From assembly GCA_964017065.1 (NCBI GenBank), contig OZ024783.1:14196040-14260039 (forward strand): DNA of 64,000 bases, written 5' to 3'. A model generated the notes under the pieces. It worked only from the letters and a program-made list of their open reading frames with translations. It did not search any database and was not told where the DNA came from. Below, in pieces: positions 46,801-58,800 of the stretch (positions within the stretch are counted from its first letter, which is position 1; each line of letters starts with the position of its first letter). Both the position numbers and the translations under genes were made by a program. The stretch is from Haliclona indistincta (taxonomy: Eukaryota > Porifera > Demospongiae > Haplosclerida > Chalinidae).

Positions 46801-49800
46801 GTCTTAGTGACCACTCGCATAGAGCGACCACCTCTCTCCAGCGTCCGCGACAAAATTCCCCGAACAAAAGCTATAGAAAAGCACCTAGAGCCAACATGTC
46901 TACAGCGACCACCTGCCTACTGTGGACAACGACCGCACGTACCAGCACGCAGTGTACAAAACTACACTGTCGATTATAGCCAGTAGGCATGGCAATTAGG
47001 CGTGGTTACTGATTACTGCATGCTGACTGGCGCGAACAGTTACGCTGTTGACTCAACACTGCTAAGCTACTGTAAGAAGTATTTCTGTAAAATAAACTGT
47101 ACTGGAGGACTTTTTCACTAATGTATGGTGATTTAATAATTATCGAAACCAGCCTGAATTCATTGTAAAATTAGTAACTTATTTTTAGTTGTGAAGAGTT
47201 TTCTGTCAGCTACATTTTTTGAATTAATTGTACATTATAAATGCTGTCTAATGAGGTCACATTCGGTAGTGGTCGCTCTTCACAGGTAACTGCCTAAAGA
47301 GTCCACCTGTCTATTGCAGCCAGTCGGAATTGGCCCATAGGTGGTCGCTTTAGACAGGTTTCACTGTACCATTTTGGCAGCTCATATCTCATGAAAAAAT
47401 ATAATTATACTTTTTTGAAGTTATACCTTGGAGAGAGTTTTAAGGATCTATACCTACTAAAACATGCAATAAACTCAAGAAAATTTTTCGTGGTATTTAC
47501 CCTTTAAGGGACTACACGTTGAACATCAAAATGACGACAATTTCAGTTTCTCGGGCAAACAAACCTTGGTCAAAGACAGTTGTCATCATAGAAACTCACA
47601 AATCTGCTCGTGGGCAGAGCAAACACTGCACAAAGAGTAAAAAACTAATTCAAAGGGCAGACAAGCCACGCCCACCAAAATGGATTTGTGAACTGAATGC
47701 CTCATGGTGAGCAAATCGTAGTATCCACCTTGGCTTGCTCATTCATCTGTCTGCGGTCGTACGCTCCATTGCCAGAAATAGTTGGGCACGGACAATAATT
47801 GACCGTATATGTTTCCGTAAATTAACGCCGGGAAATGTATGGCGAGCATTGAGAGGACCAAGAAAACGCTGCGGCAGTAGCCAACGAGCAACATGATTCC
47901 TTAGTTCGACGGTGATTCATAGATAACAGTACCTTAGCTAACCTGTTATGGCTGTTTATAAGCGCTCGCACGTAGTTTCACCGTTCCAAATCGCTATGCA
48001 ATTTCTGCACTTTCTCTCAATGGCGTAATACAAAATGTTGTACAAAATGGAGGATTTCAAAATTTCGAAACCGTTTTTCTAAACAGATCGCACAAGGTTT
48101 CACTAGTTCGATGGGGATTCTTGTACTAGGCTATAAACAGCTTCGCCTGGTGCATATTTTATTTGCAGTAGATGAATTTTGGGCGTTCCATTTTTAGCAT
48201 GAAAATAGGTTAAATTACAGATAATTAGATAGAATCATAATACGGTCAGGTCTAGAAACAGCTCTTTCGTGGCTGTATTGCTTCAGCGATCAAGTAGTAG
48301 GTTGTTTGCAAACTCCTTATGTCTTCTAGCAGTGTAGAGTAGTTGATTCAAACGCTATGGGGCGTCTGGAAGCTGAAAGGTGTGTTCCATGGCTTGTTTC
48401 TTTGTCCACCATTGCTTGCAATACGTTTTTCCGGTATGCGATGTTGACAGTCTGCCTGTGGTAACAGATGATGTTTTAGAGCACCAATGAGGTTTAATAG
48501 CTTCTCCAAGAGCCATAGTAAACAATTAAATTTTGTAGATTTGTGGTTCGTTTTCGTACGTAAACAGCATATGTCCAAAAAATGTATTACATTTCTGACA
48601 ATGCACATAAAACACGAATATTACGTAATTAATACTATGCACTGTAATCTGATTGGGCGCACTCTACATGGTGCCGCTGCACAACTTTCATGTACGGTTT
48701 TTACCAGACCCTTTCCTCGTTGCGAAAGGGGCAGGACCCCAAACTAGTCCCAAGCGTCGTTTTTGTGTTGTTTAAAACTCGCAGAGGGCTACAAGAGCTC
48801 GAGGGTCTGTCATGAACGGTGAGATAGCTTGTAGCGTGGCGTATGTACTCCCAGCAACAACACAACGGTAGCTTTCGATGCATAGCAACGGGTATAGCGC
48901 ATGCGCAGCTCGCTTTCGAATTTTATAATGTGAACACAGTGTTTATCCGTGCCGATCCGTACTGAACCGAACCAAGCCAACACAGGTTGCAAGTGTGAAC
49001 GAGGTATAAGATAATCTAGTGATTAGTAGCACTGTTTCACCCAGCAAGTTGTATTGATGAAACATTATAAATATGTAGTAAGCACAATACAGAGTAACAT
49101 TTCAAGACTTGCGAGCACTGATCATGACAAGTTCAAACAGGCGGTGAACTAATTTTGTTGAACTGAATATAAAAATTAGAATTTTTAAGCTGTACATTGT
49201 ACACTGTAAACGTACTGAATTTACTGTTTGCACAGCTATTGAGTCATGTTGTTGTACTATAATTAATGATCACTTACCAACTCCCCGTTATTTCCAGATT
49301 TGGCACTTGTCTCCATGAACATTGCTTGATGCTCATCAGCTAACTATGGATGACAAAACAAGTAAAATAAACTATTACAGTGAGTTGGTTGTACATTGAC
49401 CACCTGCTTTGGCTAACAATTTTATAAGTGCAATTTTAAGGTCTGGACACCAGCTATAACTATCTGCATGACTGTATGTACCAAAACAGTCTGTAACTCT
49501 CTCATCTGAAACAACTATTTCAGATCTACTAAATCTCTTTATAGCTATTTCCTTATTTTAAGGTTAATCGCTTACCTGATACCGCAAGATGACCGCCAGC
49601 TTCCACCTCTAAATCCTCTTCTCTATCAAACACTCTGACTGCCCGCAAGCGCCTTCTCACGCTCAAGGCAGGCAGAGTGCCCTTAGACGTTAGGCCATGC
49701 CCTAACCCCGCCCCGTAAGCCACGCCCACTAACCGTAAGCGTGGACGAGGGCGGGTCTGAGAATGCCCAATGGCCCAACCCTCCTATGGGTACTCAATTC

Positions 49801-52800
49801 CTATCCTGTACTTTGGGTCTGAACTCGGCTGTGAGCGTCACTGCCCCTACGCCTTCGCTTCCCAATCGCCTGTAACTGGTTTACCGCTAAACCTCATGAT
49901 CATGCAACCATCATAGTAACAATTAATAATGAGAGCTAGTCTATACCGTGTCCCCTGTGCTCCGACTTGCCGGTATCACTGTTCATTTGTGCTGCTACCT
50001 TGAACTCGTGAGGGCTGGATCAGTCTAACTGACAATGCTGTCAATGCCTCTTGAGGAGTTCTCATCTTTATCATGTGATCCGGGATACCTGCTGCCGCCG
50101 CCCCAATCCTGAAACTGTGGTCTGAGTATTTGCTGCAGTCGATGTTCTGGTGGGCCAATGCTCTCTTCATCTTTTTGACAAACTGCCCCTTCAACAATGG
50201 GGAACCATCCTCATGTATAAACAGTGAACCTTGGGGTCGGCGAGTTGGTCAATTTGCCAGCGCTGTGGCTGGGCATATCTCACCAGCCGTTTGTCCAAGA
50301 AATACGTTTGCCCCTTTTCCAAAAGGGTCTGTTTTAGCTCTCTTGAGGAACACTCGAATTGATGACGGTGCATGAGGCGGGATCAGTTCTACATCTGCGG
50401 CTGAAATAGGGGGCGGGGTTGTCAGAGTCAGCTCTCCGGACTGCAAAAAGCTGAAGAACGCCAAACAGGCTGCCACCCACAATAGCCGAGCCTCAAACTC
50501 TTGCTCCAGTCCTGAGCTCCAGGCCTGTAACAGTGCTCGCATTACCTCTCCTGTGATTGGCAGGCGCGTTCGCGAATTCGAAGGCTGAGTTCGATTTATG
50601 CCCCTGAGAATGTATTGCAACCTGAGGTTTGACAAGTCTGATCGGACTTGTCAAATGCTTCCAAACCTGCCGAAATTTGGAGATGCCGAAGGGCGGACAG
50701 GTAGGAGGAGATTGTCTAGGGTTGTAACCCTTGATGCGCTAAGAGCGCTGCAAACAGAGACAATGAATATTCAGATAAGGGTAATGGTGGTATACTATAA
50801 AGGAATGTGCAGAGGAATAGGACGCCTTTGTTCGACCAGCCAGTCTGCTCGCAAACAGTTCCTTAGCGATGATTTCCAGCTCTGGCTTGTCCAGTTGGGC
50901 TCCGGGTTGAACAGCAGTTCGAGGAGTGCTGGCGGGTATGGCTCTGTTGCTCTCGGCGCCTGTGGATAAATTGAGAAAAAGGCATTCAATTTATTCCGTG
51001 ATAGCACATCTGCTGCTGAATTCAACACTCCCGCGATGTGCACGGCTATGTGTTCAAACTGAAACGGGGACTCTAAGAAGAATAGAAGTGTGAGGAGGCG
51101 GTTGAGGGTGGGGTCACGAGCTGACATGGAATTCAAAGCTCGCACCACTGCCATAATTATTGTCGCATTTGAAAACAACCACTTGGCGGAACCATTCATT
51201 TCCCCAGACTACTGCAGCAGCTATGATTGGTACCAGTTCCTTAGGCGCTATTGAGACTGCGGACCACGCTGGAGGCCACTGAAGCTGAAACCAGTGCTGT
51301 GACTCTTCTACGAATACGCCGCAGCCCCAGGACCCTGATGCGTCTGAGATAATCACTGGGGAGTCCTTCCTTGCTTGCAGAGAACCTGGGAGGAACGACG
51401 TGCCGTTCCATTTCTCGGCAAACAGCAGCCACCAAGCTAGGTCCGCCTTTGCTGCCTGCGTCAGTCTTGTCTGTTGATCCAGACCCTTTGGTCTCTTCAT
51501 GTCCTCTATCAGGTTCCGGGTGAAGAGATGCCCTGGCCGAATCACAGAGGCTGCGTGCTTTAGGACACCGATCAGCGATTGCAGCTGCCGTTTGGTTGGG
51601 TTCCTTGTTGACTGCCAACGACCTAGGGTCGCCCTTAGCCGTATTATATAGCTTCACTTGTGGTAGTCTCAACTCCTGCGCCTCAGTGTCAAACTCGATA
51701 CCCAGGAATGTGAGCCTGGTCGCCGGACCCTCTGTTTTCCCCGGTGCAGGAGGGAGGCCCAGCGCACTGCAAACACGAGATGCTGCTTGTAAGCTCCGGG
51801 CACACTCGGGGGAGTCCCTCTCCGCCCAGAACAAGAAATCGTCCAGATAGTGACACGACTTCAAAATGCTCTCGCAAGATAGAGCCCATGCCAACGCGTC
51901 CGCCACAGCCGAGAACAGCTTGGGGGCGGAGCGCAAACCAAACGGAAGGGCGTGGTCTTGGTAAACTTGATCTTTCCACTTGATTCCCAGTAGGCTCTGG
52001 TCTGCCTGGTGAACCGGGACTTTTCTGTAGGCACTGTGCAGGTCAAGTTTAGCTAAGAGGGGACCCTTCCCCATTGCCGCCACCTGGATCGCGGCCTGCC
52101 TCACTGTTGTGTATTTGACCGACGCTAGTGTAATGACTTGTACTCTGAACTATTTTGCATGACATCATATTTCGTAATCATTGATTGTACTATATATTAT
52201 GCTCCTAGCCTGGTCTTGTTGTTGTTGTGCAAAGAAACTATTTCCCTCCGAGCTGGGCTCGGTTTTATGAATCTGTGACATTTGGCGACGAGGACGGAGC
52301 TGAACCTATATCGATATGGCCACGATACCTGTCGGCAATATTGGAGAGTTCGTCCCGGACAAAGAAGAGTGGTCACAGTACGAGACTCGTCTTCGATATT
52401 TCTTTGTGGCGAACAACATCAAGGAAGAAGCTGCTCAAAAAGCCGTCTTCCTTACCGTAGTGGGTCCAGCGACGTTCAAGACTCTGACTTCCCTGGTTTC
52501 GCCCGCCTCGGTAGATGACAAGACTTACCCGCAACTAACGGGAGAACTGGGAAAGTACTACAACCCAAAGCCTTCCGAGATAGTACAACGTTTTAAGTTC
52601 AATTCAAGGTGCCGCCAGCCAACGGAGTCAGTGGCAACTTTTGTCACTGAGTTAAGAGCCCTGGTGAAGCATTGCAACTACGCGGCGGATTCTTTGGACT
52701 CCTTGCTGAGAGACAGGCTCGTGTGTGGAATTAATGATATGCAAATGCAGCGAAGGTTGCTGTCGGAAGACAAGCTTACATTTGAAACTGCGTTCAAGAT

Positions 52801-55800
52801 TACATTAGCAATGGAGACAGCTGCTAGAGATACACAGACATGCTCGGCGCTTCAGCAAGAGCAACCACAAGTTAAAGAGGAGAATTTGAAGTTACAGAAG
52901 ATTATGCCTGCCCCGGTTCGTACCCCTAGCCCTTCAAGCGGACCACGTAGCCAATGTTACCGCTGTGGGTATGGAGGACATTCGTCAGACAGTTGCAAGT
53001 TCAGGTACACCAAATGCCATAATTGTGGTAAAACAGGACATATTGTTCGCGTGTGCAGATCGAAACGACCACTACAACCACAACAACATCCTCCTGTATC
53101 AAATCAGTATTTGGAAGAAACCAACCCAGACCTACAAGATAATGGGAATACATCGGCACCACCAGAATACACGATGTTTTCTTTGGAAGCAGATCAGTAC
53201 ACCCACCCTTATGTTTTGGAGCTGCAACTGGATGAGAAAATAGTCAGAATGGAAGTGGACACTGGTGCTTCGCTTTCTCTTATGCCTCTATCAACATTTA
53301 GGAAACTGTGGCCTCAACGAGAGTTGCTGCCATCAAATGTGAAAATGTCAACATACACTGGAGAGGTATTGGCTGTGTCTGGAACTGCTGATGTGTTAGT
53401 AACAGGACATGGGACTGAAACAGCGACCTTGCCATTGCTGATCGTAGAGAAAGAAGGACCCTGCCTACTGGGGAGAAATTGGCTGAAGTCTTTGAGATTG
53501 GACTGGCGACAACTCATTCGTGTTCATCACTTACAAGATAATCCAGCGTTAACTGAAGTGTTGCAACGTCATCCGCATGTTTTCGATGAAGGACTAGGCA
53601 CCCTCAGAGGCTTCAAAGCAAAGATCTGTGTGGATCCATCAGCCACACCTCGTTTCTGTAAAGCTCGACCGGTACCTTATGCTATGCGTGCAATGGTGGA
53701 GAAAGAACTAGACCGCCTGGTACAACAGGAAATTCTGGAACCAGTACAGTTTGCAGATTGGGCAGCTCCTATCGTTCCAGTGCTAAAGAGTGACAAGAAA
53801 TCGCTACGAATTTGTGGAGACTTCAAGATGACTGTGAACTCTGCTTCCAAACTTGATGCATATCCTATTCCACGGATAGAAGATCTTTTCGCTCGGTTAT
53901 CAGGAGGAGTCTGCTTTAGCAAGCTGGACCTCAGCCAAGCATACCTGCAGTTGGAATTGGAGGAGGATTCAAAACAGTTTGTGGTTATCAATACTCATAA
54001 AGGTTTATTCCGTTACAATAGGTTACCTTTTGGTATATCCTCGGCCCCAGGTATATTTCAGAGAACCATGGAATCGTTACTACAGAATATCCCCTCGGTG
54101 ATTGTCTACCTGGATGATATACTCATCGCTGGTCAGTCAGAGGAGGAACACTTGCGGCTTCTGGAGGAGGTCCTCAGTCGACTAGAGACGGCTGGACTGC
54201 GACTTAAGAGAGAGAAATGTGTGTTGATGTCTGAGTCAGTGGAGTACTTGGGTCATACAATCGATAGACATGGACTCCATCCAACTAAGGAAAAGGTAAA
54301 AGCCGTTTGTGAAGCACCTAGTCCTAAGAATGTGTCCGAGCTTAAGTCATATCTTGGGTTACTGACATACTATTCAAAGTTCCTCCCGAATCTAGCCACA
54401 TTACTTGCTCCTTTATACCAATTGTTACAGTCTGGTGTTCAATGGAAATGGTCTGCGGAGCAAGATAAAGCTTTCAAGGCTTCGAAAGAACTTCTTGTTT
54501 CCTCGCAGGTGCTGGTTCACTTTGATTCTGAACTTCCTCTTGTGGTGGCATGTGATGCATCACCGTATGGTCTGGGGGCAGTTTTGTCACACAAGTATGC
54601 TAATGGCAGTGAACGTCCAATTGGGTATGCCTCCAGATCGTTGTCTTCAGCAGAAAGAAATTATTCCCAACTGGAGAGAGAAGGCTTAGCATGTGTGTTT
54701 GGCGTTAAGAGATTCCATTCTTATTTATATGGACACTCTTTTTCCTTAATTACAGATCACAAGCCACTGGAAGGTCTTTTTCATGAAGATAGAGCCATTC
54801 CAGCACAAGCTTCCAGCCGTATTCAACGCTGGGCATTGACTCTTGCAATGTACGACTACCATCTCATTCACAAGAAAGGCTCAGAGCATGCTAATGCAGA
54901 TGCCTTCAGTCGTCTTCCTCTTCCAGTCACACTCGATACAACCCCTCAGCCACCTGAAGTTGTTCTGTTGATGGAGCAAATGAGAGATTCACCAGTCAAT
55001 ACTGACCATATTCGGACTTGGACACGTCGAGACACTACTCTCTCCCAGGTAGTACAGTTTGTTCGGTATGGTTGGCCCATGCATCTTAATGATTCCTCTC
55101 TCCAATCTTACTGGCAGAAGCGAACTGAGCTTTCACTGCAAGAGGAATGCTTGTTGTGGGGAAACAGGGTGGTGATTCCTCAGATTGGTCAAGAACGCGT
55201 TCTGCAAGAGTTGCACGAAGCTCACCCTGGTGCTACCCGGATGAAGCAGCTAGCACGCACACTAGTGTGGTGGCCTGGCATCGATCAAGATATTGAGAAA
55301 GCTGTGAAAGCCTGCCCAGAATGTCAGTTTCATTTGTCGTCACCTGCAGAAGCCCCACTATTGCCTTGGACATGGCCTAGTCGCCCCTGGTCAAGAGTTC
55401 ATATTGATTTTATGGGTCCGTTCCAGGGTCATATGGTGTTGGTGCTAGTAGACGCACATTCCAAATGGATTGAAGCCCATGTCATGAGTGCAATAACATC
55501 AACTCTGACCATTCAGTGTCTGCGGCGAATATTTGCTACCTTCGGGCTTCCAGAAGTTATTGTCACTGACAATGGACCATCACTGGTTAGTGAAGAATTT
55601 GAAGCCTGGCTGAAAAGGAATGGTATACGACACAAGACATCTCCACCTTACCACCCAGCAACAAACGGGTTGGCAGAGCGGGCAGTGCAGACAGTAAAGA
55701 GAGGAGTGAAAAAAATGAAGTCAGGGACACTCAGTGACAAAATTGCCCGATTTCTGTTTGCCTATCGAAATACACCTCACAGTACAACTGGTGTCTCTCC

Positions 55801-58800
55801 TGCTGAGTTATTGATGGGTCGCAAACTGAGGAGTCCATTGGACTTGCTGAAGCCAGATCTGCATTTTAGAGTGGAAGGAAGACAAGAGAAGCAAAAGCAA
55901 TACCATGATAAGTCTTCACGTCAACGTTCTTTTGCAATTGGGGACCTGGTATTCGTCAATAATTTTTCTCGCAGTTCAGCCGACCTATGGTTACCAGGAC
56001 AAGTGATTGTGGCTACAGGCCCAAGAGCCTTCCAAGTCAAGATATTCGATGGACGTATCGTCAGACGTCATGTAGATCACATGCGAATTAGAACAGCACC
56101 TGTTGCGCAAAAGGAATTAGGGGAACTGCAGGGATTCGATTTTGAATTTCCGAAGGGACCTGTAGATCAACCAGATCCAGACACTCCACCTTCTACACCT
56201 GTCAGCCCAAGAACAAGACCTCCTAGAACACTACCTCCCCCTCGGAACCCAAGTACTCGGGTCAGGCGCCAACCGGACTATTTTGCACCTCTGGTATCAC
56301 ATTATTTCAAGGGGGAAAGAGTGTAATGACTTGTACTCTGAACTATTTTGCATGACATCATATTTCGTAATCATTGATTGTACTATATATTATGCTCCTA
56401 GCCTGGTCTTGTTGTTGTTGTGCAAAGAAACTATTTCCCTCCGAGCTGGGCTCGGTTTTATGAATCTGTGACAGCTAGGTCCGACGATATGGCATCATTC
56501 ACGCTGCTGCCCTCTGGTGCCGACAAGTTCACAATGAGCCTGAACTTTCCTGGCTGATGGTTCTTTGGGATCATGCCGATCGGGTTACAGTGCGTCAGCG
56601 CTTGTTCCTCCGGCTCCGCCACTGCTTGAAGGGTGCCAGCCTCTACCTCCTTGGCGATGTAGTCGTCGACCACTTCCGGGTTAGCCAGTGCTGAAGACAT
56701 GTTGGTCTCCGTGGACTTCAGCCGTGTGAGCGATCCACGCCAATGCAAAAACCGTTTCGCAGCCCTCTCCTCATAAAAGTAGCAAAGCGTTGGTCTGGTA
56801 AAGAGGATAGGTACGGCTCCCATGCTTCCTGGATGGTCCGATGTGTGGCTCGCCCTGGCACTGCAATTGACTTTGCTGGAGGAGCTGTTGCCTCTAACTC
56901 CAGTAGCTCTGTGGTATACTTATAGACGCCCGCTCTCATGGGAATTCCTGCGGAGAGGTAGGAAGGCGGTCAATCGGGTCGATGAAAACCTGAGTTCCCC
57001 CGCTAATTATTATAATAACTAATTATTATGCATCGTGATACCACGTGCACGATTCATAGTTGATTATTACAGCATGATCACACGATTGCACAAGATTAGC
57101 GGTGAAAGATTACAATTTACTAAATGCAAGGAACCATGCACCCAGCCCATGAGTGGCATGACAGCAGGATATATTTGAATAGTCATAGAGCAGAGCAGAG
57201 CAGTCCAGCCCGTGCTGCAGGAGGAGCTCAGATGAGTGTACTTCTCAGGAACTCTCTTGGTCAGGCGCGCTCCCTGGTGGGGCCTTTCCTTTGCCTTTGG
57301 AGCTCGGCATGTCCGAGCAGTCCTTCGCCCCATGACCAAGTCGACCACACAAGATGCAGGCGTGTTCAAACTTGCAACTTGCTTCTTCCAGCTGGCAATG
57401 ACCCTTGTTATAGTTGCGGCACAGGGTTTCCCATCCTTTGTAAGGATGCTGTCTTTTAGCGCTGCGGTCCCGATTAGGGCTGGGGTTCTGCTGATGTTGC
57501 TGTGGCTGACGAACAGATATGGTTGGATCGCCCTTAGAGCGCACTCGCTGGCAGAGTGATCGTCCCCCCGGCACATCGAACAGATGGTACGTTTTTGAAG
57601 GTCATCAGAGCTAGGCGCCAGGACAGTTGCGGACATCAAGGAATTGTTTATGTCATTCCACATGGCTCCTGACCCCCCAGCCAGTTGCTGTCTGAAGTGC
57701 TGATCATAGGCTAGCCAGCCAACACCTCCATGCTTACGTGCCAGCTGCACAACAATCTGAGCGTACGCGACTAGCTCCCTTGTTGCACTGAAATCTGTTT
57801 TAGCTGCGATGAATGACAAAAAGCAATAGACCCACGTGAGCGGGTTTTTGATTTCCCTCAGTCTGCTGGCTGGAGGAGGGGAGGAAAGTAGAGCCACTGC
57901 GCCCATTTCCTGGAGCCTCTGGATGAGGGCGACGTTATCGGGCAGGAGCTCTTTCAGGTCAAAGAAAACTCCTGATCTAATTTTTTCCAGTGCCTTTGCT
58001 TGAATAGGCGGGAGAGCTGGCGAGTAGACCAATGGTTTCGCTTTGCAAGGTGGGGGTACCAGTGATGACAAGGGGGTTGTTGCCAGCAGTGAGCCCAGCG
58101 ATGGGAGAGTGGTTGTGGATAACGCATCGCAGCTCCGCGCTGGGAGCAGCCGCTAAGGGTAGCAATGACGCAGTCAAGTTCACAGGAGCACTGCAGGTGC
58201 CTGTAGAAACATAGACGAGCAAAAGAGGGAAGTGTTTGGAGAAGGTGAAGGAGGGGGAGGGAGGGAGAGAGAGAGAGAGAGAGAGAGAGGGAGGTGGGGA
58301 GAAAGAGACCGAGAGAGAAAAACAGAGTAAAAGAGGAGCGCGTGAGCTGGCGGCGCTTTGCTATTGCGCCGCTGCTGCACTGTCTTGCGCGCCTCTGGCT
58401 GTGAGGCTCGCTAAAAAAGAGGTCCTTATGACCACACAAACCATCACTACATCCATAACGACTTACCTGTGAGGTGAGCGGGGACGGCCGAGGGGTTCAG
58501 TCCACTGGACGAAGGGGGTGACTTAGATGACATCTCAGCGTGGATGGTAGCCCTTATCAGCTCCACGATCCTCTCCTCCGATAGTGGTGGGGGGATTGGT
58601 CCCGCGCCCGAGGCGCCAGCAACAGAAGGAGACGTTACAGTCCCGGCAACGGCAGGGGGCGCCGTGGATGCCGTGGTGGAGGGAACCGTCACCAAAGATC
58701 CAGTCGACATTCTTCAAGAAAAGACAAAACCGTGGGTTTGAAGAAGGCTTGAGTAGGATCGACCGGGATTCAGCTCGGCAGCTATTCACTTGCTTGAATC

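Larger units (their letters stand above)
43903..47503. mobile_element. TTAA-flanked long-TIR DNA transposon (Kolobok-like)
   Basis: Ends AGGGTAAATACCGCGAAAA and TTTTCGTGGTATTTACCCT are bounded by TTAA (43899-43902 and 47504-47507). Inverted arms extend about 650-700 bp inward with clear similarity (e.g. CAGCAGTGGAGACAGCATTT, GTGCCAATACATCGTCTAGA). The right arm contains a nested 577-bp MITE. TTAA targets and purine-rich termini suggest Kolobok or piggyBac relatives. The interior encodes only a fragment, so it is non-autonomous or decayed. Confidence 0.7.
52124..56478 (+). mobile_element. Ty3/gypsy LTR retrotransposon, intact and young
   Basis: Both LTRs are 152 bp, start TG and end CA, and are identical by eye. 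Target duplication GCTAG occurs at 52124-52128 and 56474-56478. A primer-binding site (TGGCGACGAGGACGG) begins three bases after the left LTR, and a purine tract (AAGGGGGAAAGAG) precedes the right LTR. One uninterrupted gag-pol frame spans the interior. It inserted into the DIRS reverse transcriptase, on the opposite strand. Confidence 0.95.

Noticed and set aside
50598..50969. Plus-strand frames inside the DIRS element
   Set aside because: They are antisense shadows of the recombinase, RNase H and RT on the minus strand.
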